Shown here in pieces: positions 56,682 to 61,775 of a stretch of 61,775 bases of DNA. Origin of the DNA: Bacteroidaceae bacterium (GTDB taxonomy: Bacteria; Bacteroidota; Bacteroidia; Bacteroidales; Bacteroidaceae). Where the stretch lies: NCBI GenBank assembly GCA_017483605.1, contig JAFUWG010000056.1, forward strand, positions 1 through 61,775, given 5' to 3'. The position numbers and the translations under genes were made by a program. The notes beneath the pieces are model-generated. The model was not told the origin of the DNA, did not search any database, and was given only the letters and a program-made list of their open reading frames with translations. Numbering within the stretch: position 1 is the stretch's first letter; the number at the start of each line of letters is the position of its first letter.

Positions 56682-58871
56682 ATGGCTGCAAGACTTAGAT
56701 TTAAGGTTGTAGACGAGGCGTTCAAGCGTGGTCCCGTGTTTGTTGACCTGCCCAAAGAGCGTCCGAGTGAGTATTTTGCTAAGTACGTCTTCAACAAGCA
56801 GAAGATGTTTAAGTATCTTCCTGCTAAGGTGTACAAGAAGATGTGTGACGTCATTGACAACGGTGCACCCTTCGACCGCACTATCGCCGACGCTGTGGCT
56901 CAAGGCATCAAGACATGGGCCATCGAGAACGGTGTCACTCACTACACCCATTGGTTTCAGCCTCTCACAGAAGGCACAGCACAAAAACACGACGGATTTG
57001 TAGAACACGACTGGAAAGGCGGCATGGTGGAAGAGTTCGAGGGTAAACTCCTCGTTCAGCAGGAACCTGACGCATCTTCCTTCCCATCAGGCGGCATCCG
57101 CTCCACCTTCGAGGCACGCGGTTATTCTGCTTGGGATCCCACTTCGCCAGTCTTCATCATTGGCGACACGCTGATGATTCCAACCATCTTCATCTCTTAC
57201 ACAGGTGAGGCACTCGACTACAAAGTGCCACTCAAGAAGGCACTTCATGCGGTGGATAAGGCTGCCACGGCTGTCGTACAATACTTCAACCCTGAAGTGA
57301 AGAAGGTGGTTTCCAACCTCGGTTGGGAACAGGAGTATTTCCTTGTGGATGAATCGCTCTTCGCCGCTCGTCCCGACCTGGTGATGACGGGTCGCACGCT
57401 GATGGGGCATGACTCCGCCAAGAACCAACAGATGGATGACCACTACTTCGGTTCTATACCTGCCCGTGTGGAGGAATTCATGAAGGACATCGAGATTCAG
57501 GCTCTCGAACTGGGCATCCCTTGCAAGACTCGTCACAACGAGGTGGCTCCCAACCAGTTTGAGTTGGCACCCATCTTCGAGGAAACGAATTTGGCAGTTG
57601 ACCATAACATGCTGATGATGAGCATTATGAAACGTGTGGCACGCAAGCACGGTTTCCGTTGTCTCCTCCACGAGAAGCCTTTCAAGGGCATCAATGGTTC
57701 GGGCAAGCACAACACCTGGTCGCTCTCTACCGATACAGGTGTGTTGCTCCATGCTCCAGGCAAGACTCCGCTCGACAACCTGCGTTTCGTCACTTTCACG
57801 GTGGAGACACTGAAGGCTGTGTATGACCACAACGGTCTGCTGAAAGCCTCGATCATGAGTGCCACCAACGCACATCGTCTGGGTGCCAACGAGGCTCCTC
57901 CAGCCATCATCTCTTCTTTCTTGGGCAAGACGGTGACCGACCTACTTGACCACGTGGAGAAGGCCGATGAGGATGCCCTCAATGTGGCTGGTAAGACCGC
58001 TTTCCAACTCGACCTGCCATCCATTCCCGAACTGCTCATCGACAATACGGACCGTAACCGTACTTCTCCGTTTGCCTTCACTGGTAACCGCTTCGAGTTC
58101 CGTGCTGTCGGCAGCGAGGCAAACTGTGCCTCGGCTATGCTCACCCTCAACTCGGCCGTGGCAGAAGCCCTCATCGACTTCAAGGCTCGTGTGGATGCCC
58201 TCATCGAGAAGGGTGAACCCAAGGAGGCTGCCATCCTGAAAGTGGTGCGCGAGGACATCAAGTATATCCGACCCATTATCTTCAACGGCAATGGCTACAG
58301 CGACGAATGGAAAGCCGAGGCTGCTAAGCGTGGGCTTGATTGCGAGACATCGGCACCGCTCATCTTCGACAACTATCTGAAGGATTCTTCTGTCAAGATG
58401 TTTGAGAAGACACACGTGATGACGAAGTTTGAGTTGGAGGCACGTAACGAAATCAAGTGGGAGACTTACACGAAGAAGATTCAGATTGAGTCACGCATCT
58501 TCGGCGACCTCTGTCTCAACCACATCATTCCTGTGGTGACGAAGTACCAGTCGATGCTTATCGACAACGTACATAAGGTGCAAGGTATATTCCCTGCTGA
58601 AAAGGCACAGAAGATATCGAAGGAGAATCTCTACCTCATCGAGAAGATTTCCGACCACGAATCTTTCATCATCGAAAATGTGGAAAAGATGGTGGATGCT
58701 CGCAAGGTGGCAAATCATATCGAGTCGGAACGTGAGAAAGCCATTGCCTATCACGATACGGTGGCACCATTGCTGGAAGAGATTCGTTACCACGTTGACA
58801 AACTCGAAACGATTGTGGACGACGAAGCATGGCCACTTCCGAAGTATAGAGAACTCCTCTTCATCCGATAA
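56682..58871 (+). CDS. glnN: Glutamine synthetase type III
   Basis: This is a 729-residue GSIII, the large glutamine synthetase first known from Bacteroides. It makes glutamine from glutamate and ammonia with ATP. Recognisable pieces: N-terminal GSIII domain (about 1-180, SSFPSGGIRSTFEARGYSAWDP), catalytic metal-binding NLGWEQEYFLVD, the CKTRHNEVAPNQFELAPIFEE segment, GSGKHNTWSLST, and a C-terminal helical region (about 590-729). Length is normal. The gene is monocistronic, with its own promoter and a strong terminator, and codon use suggests high expression. Confidence 0.97.
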   Translation: MAARLRFKVVDEAFKRGPVFVDLPKERPSEYFAKYVFNKQKMFKYLPAKVYKKMCDVIDNGAPFDRTIADAVAQGIKTWAIENGVTHYTHWFQPLTEGTAQKHDGFVEHDWKGGMVEEFEGKLLVQQEPDASSFPSGGIRSTFEARGYSAWDPTSPVFIIGDTLMIPTIFISYTGEALDYKVPLKKALHAVDKAATAVVQYFNPEVKKVVSNLGWEQEYFLVDESLFAARPDLVMTGRTLMGHDSAKNQQMDDHYFGSIPARVEEFMKDIEIQALELGIPCKTRHNEVAPNQFELAPIFEETNLAVDHNMLMMSIMKRVARKHGFRCLLHEKPFKGINGSGKHNTWSLSTDTGVLLHAPGKTPLDNLRFVTFTVETLKAVYDHNGLLKASIMSATNAHRLGANEAPPAIISSFLGKTVTDLLDHVEKADEDALNVAGKTAFQLDLPSIPELLIDNTDRNRTSPFAFTGNRFEFRAVGSEANCASAMLTLNSAVAEALIDFKARVDALIEKGEPKEAAILKVVREDIKYIRPIIFNGNGYSDEWKAEAAKRGLDCETSAPLIFDNYLKDSSVKMFEKTHVMTKFELEARNEIKWETYTKKIQIESRIFGDLCLNHIIPVVTKYQSMLIDNVHKVQGIFPAEKAQKISKENLYLIEKISDHESFIIENVEKMVDARKVANHIESEREKAIAYHDTVAPLLEEIRYHVDKLETIVDDEAWPLPKYRELLFIR

Positions 58872-58933
58872 CTTCATGCCGATGAAGCAGAGATAAAATA
58901 TCTATTTCTTTTGTTGGTTGTTTTAAGTTTGAC

Positions 58934-58959
58934 GAAGGGACGCTGTGAAGCGTCCCTTC
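58934..58959. terminator. Terminator between convergent glnN and rlmI-like genes
   Basis: GAAGGGACGCT (58934-58944) pairs perfectly with AGCGTCCCTTC (58949-58959) over a 4-nt loop, followed by TTTTT. Confidence 0.9.
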
Positions 58960-58992
58960 TTTTTATATCTCTGAATTTGTGGCATGTGGCAT

Positions 58993-60168
58993 TTATTCCA
59001 CATACAATACTAAGCCTTTCAGATATTCTCCCTCTGGGTGATAGATGTTGATGGGGTGGTCAGCCGGTTGATGAAGTTGGTGCAGGATGCGGACGTTCCT
59101 GCCTGCTGATGCAGCCGCTGTAAAGACGGCAGTACGGAACTGGTCTTTGTTGACGGCTTGTGAACAACTGAATGTGAAGAGGATTCCGCCTGGCTGAATC
59201 TTCTCAAAGGCTTTCTTGTTCAGGCGGGTGTAGCCTTTGAGTGCATTGCGAAGGGCGTCTTTGTGTTTCGCAAAGGCAGGTGGGTCGAGAATGATGAGGT
59301 CGTATGGTGTTTCCATCTTTTCGAGGAAACGGAAAGCATCTTCGGCAAACGCTTCGTGACGTTTGTCTTCAGGAAAATTGAGTGCTACGTTAGCGTTGGT
59401 CAGGTCGATGGCTTTCTGAGAGGAATCGACAGAATGCACCAACTCGGCACCACCTCGCATGGCATAGAAAGAAAAACCGCCTGTGTAGCAGAACATGTTG
59501 AGCACTTTCCTCCCCTTTGAGTAGCGTTCCAGCAGGCTACGATTGTCTCTCTGGTCAACAAAAAAGCCTGTTTTTTGTCCTCTGAGCCAATCGACATGAA
59601 ATTTTAAGCCATTTTCTGTTGCCACATCGTCGGTATTGCCGCCTAAAAGGAAGCCGTTCTCTTGACCGAGGTCGGCCTTGAAGGGTAGAGTAGTTTCAGA
59701 CTTATAGAAGATGTTTTGGAGAGCATCGCCCATCACTACTTTCAACGCTTTGGCAATGATTTCCCTGTCAATGTGCATACCAACGGAATGTGCTTGCATT
59801 ACGGCGGTGGTGCCATAGATGTCGATGACAAGTCCGGGCAAGTTGTCGCCTTCGCCATGCACAAGGCGGTAGGTGTTGTTATTGCCGCCAATCACTCCGA
59901 TGCGGTGTCGCACATCGATGGCAATTGCCAATTTTTTTTCGTAGAAATGCTGGTCAATAGGCTCATTCTCAAAGGACAAGACACGAACCATGATGCTGCC
60001 AATCTGGTAATGTCCTGTTGCGATGTATTCGTTTTCGCTGGTGAAGACTTGTACGATTTCGCCTTCTTGTGGCTCTTCACTTATATGATGAATGGCACCA
60101 GAGAAAATCCAAGGATGGAAGCGTCTGAGTGACTCGTCTTTGCCTCGCTTTAAGAAAATGCTCTTCAT
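58993..60168 (-). CDS. rlmI: RlmI-like rRNA (cytosine-C5) methyltransferase
   Basis: This is a 391-residue class I SAM-dependent methyltransferase. An N-terminal PUA domain (KSIFLKRGKDESLRRFHPWIFSGAI, about 1-75) precedes a Rossmann domain with QKTGFFVDQRDNR, the SAM-binding VLNMFCYTGGFSFYA and catalytic LIILDPPAFAK, and a FSCSQAV Cys motif near 332. E. coli RlmI makes m5C1962 in 23S rRNA; the same specificity is likely but unproven. It is the distal gene of an operon with the exonuclease (20-nt gap) and DUF5063. Confidence 0.9.
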   Translation of the reverse strand: MKSIFLKRGKDESLRRFHPWIFSGAIHHISEEPQEGEIVQVFTSENEYIATGHYQIGSIMVRVLSFENEPIDQHFYEKKLAIAIDVRHRIGVIGGNNNTYRLVHGEGDNLPGLVIDIYGTTAVMQAHSVGMHIDREIIAKALKVVMGDALQNIFYKSETTLPFKADLGQENGFLLGGNTDDVATENGLKFHVDWLRGQKTGFFVDQRDNRSLLERYSKGRKVLNMFCYTGGFSFYAMRGGAELVHSVDSSQKAIDLTNANVALNFPEDKRHEAFAEDAFRFLEKMETPYDLIILDPPAFAKHKDALRNALKGYTRLNKKAFEKIQPGGILFTFSCSQAVNKDQFRTAVFTAAASAGRNVRILHQLHQPADHPINIYHPEGEYLKGLVLYVE

Positions 60169-60188
60169 GTGGGTTCTATATTGTTGTA

Positions 60189-60842
60189 TTATAAACTATT
60201 GTGGTTGGTATTTGCCTCTTTTTCTGGCTGGGGTGTCAGTTCCAGAATGAAATCTCCATTTCGCTTCATCTTGGCAATTTCTTCATGTATCTGAATGCAC
60301 GCCCAGGCATCTGTTGCGGCATATTTCCGTTGTGCTTCGCTCAGGGTTTCGGCTTCCCAATTGGACAGTTGCTGGTTTTTCGCAATCTTTTTTCCAAAAA
60401 GGTTGGCATAGATTTTTTGTAGGCTCATGTCCTCGATGCCAATGGCTTTCACCTCTTTTTGTAACTCAATGAAAGTGCCTGGCACAAAGTCCCTTCTTTG
60501 CCTCAACATCCGAAGGTCATCTTGCAGAGATAGCCCGACTTTTGTAATCTGTTGGTCCTCCAAAAGCCGAACGAGTGCATCTGTGATGCCAATTCTATTC
60601 AACCGAAACAAAAAGCATGTGTCGGGAGTCGATACTTGCAATAGTGCAACTTGGTGCATCTTCCCCTTTTGAAAGGATGGTCGTGTCTCTGTGTCAAAGC
60701 CCAGAATCTTCTGTCTCATCAAATAATCAACCGCTTTTTGGGCTTCGACTTCAGAAAAAATGACAATGATTCTCCCCTCAAAGAGTTCTCTGGGGAGAGA
60801 CGGAATCAGTTTTTTCTCATATCTGTCTTGAATGATTTTCAT
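60189..60842 (-). CDS. RNase D-like DEDDy 3'-5' exonuclease
   Basis: This is a 217-residue exonuclease. The DEDDy residues are visible: Asp and Glu in LGFDTETRP, Asp in LSLQDDLRML, and the Tyr-x3-Asp pair in YAATDAWAC. The single domain lacks HRDC domains, so it is a short RNase D/WRN-exonuclease-like protein acting on RNA or DNA 3' ends. The start at MKIIQDRYEKKLIPSLPRELF is chosen because upstream Met codons overlap the DUF5063 stop and add non-conserved residues. Confidence 0.9.
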   Translation of the reverse strand: MKIIQDRYEKKLIPSLPRELFEGRIIVIFSEVEAQKAVDYLMRQKILGFDTETRPSFQKGKMHQVALLQVSTPDTCFLFRLNRIGITDALVRLLEDQQITKVGLSLQDDLRMLRQRRDFVPGTFIELQKEVKAIGIEDMSLQKIYANLFGKKIAKNQQLSNWEAETLSEAQRKYAATDAWACIQIHEEIAKMKRNGDFILELTPQPEKEANTNHNSL

Positions 60843-60855
60843 CACGGCTGTTTTG

Positions 60856-61392
60856 CTAATATTCATCCACTTCGGCATACCTCACTTCGTGCAATGCCCT
60901 TAACACATTGACGGCTTTCTGCCCCCAACCATATTGAAACTCATCTTTCACTTCGGCGAGAGCATTCATCATCTGCTCTTCATCCGTTGCGTTCTTATAT
61001 CGCATGGCAAAGTTTTTCAAATCTTGGTAGATGTCTGCTAAGTTCTCGCTTACGGTAGTCAAGATGGGGGACTCGCTGTATTTCATGTCTTCCATGAACA
61101 CATCTAAGTAGTCGTCTTTATCACCCATTATTATAGATATGTTCGCGCGTACAATATTATAATTGTCTTCGGACACAAAATCTTCGGGATAATATTCTTC
61201 CGACAAAATCTCGTATTTGGGCAAAAGCGATGTCTTCAGGTAGAGCAGGGGCAAGAGTTTGGTCAATTTATCGACAAACTCCATGCGTTCTTGCTCTTCT
61301 GTCTTTTCCAGAAAAACACAATATTCCACAGCGACCGTAACAAACTCCATTACGTCGTGACTATATACTGGTGAGGTTTCTTCTTTTTTCAT
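60856..61392 (-). CDS. DUF5063 family protein
   Basis: This is a 178-residue acidic, all-helical cytoplasmic protein (MKKEETSPVYSHDVMEFVTVAVEYCVFLEKTEEQERMEFVDKL ...), with FMEDMKYSESPILTTVSENLADIYQDLKNF typical of DUF5063. Function unknown. The start is set at MKKEE, immediately after the promoter; the 13 upstream codons lie in the promoter itself. It leads the operon with the exonuclease and RlmI-like genes. Confidence 0.82.
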   Translation of the reverse strand: MKKEETSPVYSHDVMEFVTVAVEYCVFLEKTEEQERMEFVDKLTKLLPLLYLKTSLLPKYEILSEEYYPEDFVSEDNYNIVRANISIIMGDKDDYLDVFMEDMKYSESPILTTVSENLADIYQDLKNFAMRYKNATDEEQMMNALAEVKDEFQYGWGQKAVNVLRALHEVRYAEVDEY

Positions 61393-61401
61393 AATCGAGT
61401 G

Positions 61402-61409
61402 CGAAGTTA
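61402..61409 (-). promoter_or_regulatory. -7 element of the DUF5063 operon promoter
   Basis: TAACTTCG on the minus strand differs from TAnnTTTG at one position. It implies a very short leader before the ATG at 61392. Confidence 0.45.
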
Positions 61410-61575
61410 CAACTTTTTTCTGGCTCTGCAAAATAATACAATTAAATCCCTACTTAATTTATTCATACACCGCTCTAAAAGCCTCCAAACTTTTCATTTA
61501 GCCTTGAAAAATCTTGCAAAATTCATGATCTTCACAAAAAACGTTTCTTTTTTTTGAAAAAACTTCATGAAAAGT

Positions 61576-61650
61576 TTTGCCGTTTCGCGGAAAGGTTGTA
61601 CCTTTGCACTCGCTTTCCGAAAGGGAGGCTTCGAAAGATAGTTCTTTGAC
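61576..61650 (+). promoter_or_regulatory. rRNA operon promoter and leader
   Basis: TTTG (61576-61579), 19 bp, TACCTTTG (61599-61606), with AT-rich sequence upstream (61535-61570). The leader carries GTTCTTTGAC at 61641-61650, the boxA-like element that precedes 16S rRNA in this phylum. The rest of 61432-61775 holds leader sequence and no gene. Confidence 0.85.
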
Positions 61651-61766
61651 AGACTGCGAACGCAAATGAAATCAGACAAGGCAGCGCCCCTGCCTCGGCG
61701 GAAGACCGCCGCGGGGTCAGGGGTGAGCAAGCAGATGTCGATTCCTTTTTTATACTTCAACTTTAA

Positions 61767-61775
61767 CGAATGAAG
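61767..61775 (+). rRNA. rrs: 16S rRNA, first bases only (cut by window edge)
   Basis: The window ends in CGAATGAAG, which would continue to AGTTTGATCC in a 16S rRNA gene. Only about nine bases are present, so identification rests mainly on the rRNA-type promoter and leader upstream. Confidence 0.6.

Noticed and set aside
61494-61760. 88-codon minus-strand frame at the right end
   Set aside because: It covers the rRNA promoter and leader, whose signals are clear.
1-61775. tRNA genes, insertion sequences or prophage
   Set aside because: I saw no cloverleaf with a TTCGA loop, no transposase, integrase or phage structural gene in the window.

Overview
The window looks like chromosomal DNA from the order Bacteroidales, most likely a Prevotella-like member of the Prevotellaceae. 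Support: promoters of the phylum type (TTG/TTTG, about 19 bp, TAnnTTTG) stand before most operons. The families are typical of the order: a type IX secretion plug protein, TamL, DUF4270, DUF3256, DUF5063, FecR/STN-TonB signalling, GH97, type III glutamine synthetase and the GGGtGRT pair. Start sites mostly lack Shine-Dalgarno sequences, and one secreted esterase ends in a short tail of the kind I associate with Prevotella. All family names are from memory and reading of the protein sequence; no search was run.

Layout. 0.1-1.8 kb: a type IIG/MmeI-like DNA methyltransferase cut off inside its catalytic domain. 2.2-9.9 kb (minus): mutS2 with a PD40-type secreted protein, then uvrA behind a CHU_C-type lipoprotein. 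10.1-13.0 kb (plus): a LysM/receptor-like protein, a PorT-like barrel and a solitary vsr. 13.1-13.2 kb: a small RNA with its own promoter and terminator. 13.4-22.5 kb (minus): TolC-MacA-ATPase-permease efflux operon and DUF3256, then an ECF sigma / FecR-like anti-sigma / STN-TonB receptor set, separated by a 23-bp-period palindromic array. 22.5-23.0 kb: RNase P RNA. 23.2-24.2 kb: a lipoprotein/barrel protein. 24.5-30.7 kb (minus): T9SS plug, a large amidase-like secreted protein, a small unknown and the radical-SAM protein YgiQ. 30.8-34.6 kb (plus): esterase, ModF-like ABC protein, YqiA-like hydrolase, uridine kinase. 34.7-42.1 kb (minus): DUF4270 with a starch-synthase N-domain protein, aspS with a WalJ-like hydrolase, and tamL. 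42.2-43.9 kb (minus): two glutathione peroxidases flanking an OhrR-like MarR regulator, with three matching operator candidates over the promoter. 44.3-48.7 kb (minus): a second ECF sigma/anti-sigma set and a large outer-membrane receptor. 48.8-52.1 kb (minus): GH97 and a DUF6055 metallopeptidase. 52.2-54.5 kb (plus): a 6S-like structured RNA, a porin-like barrel, a 21-bp-period palindrome array and a DUF3791-DUF3990-DUF3791 cassette. 54.7-58.9 kb (plus): NifU-like/GGGtGRT pair and glnN. 59.0-61.4 kb (minus): RlmI-like methyltransferase, RNase D-like exonuclease and DUF5063. 61.5-61.8 kb: promoter and leader of an rRNA operon; the window stops at the first bases of 16S rRNA.

Most genes are housekeeping or envelope functions. 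The less expected material is between genes. It includes concentric inverted repeats, arrays of 15-bp near-palindromes repeating every 23 bp at several loci, a 12-bp palindrome array with an exact 21-bp period, and two candidate small RNAs. The best candidate for a little-described protein system is the DUF3791-DUF3990-DUF3791 cassette, which looks like an ADP-ribosyltransferase-fold toxin-antitoxin locus.
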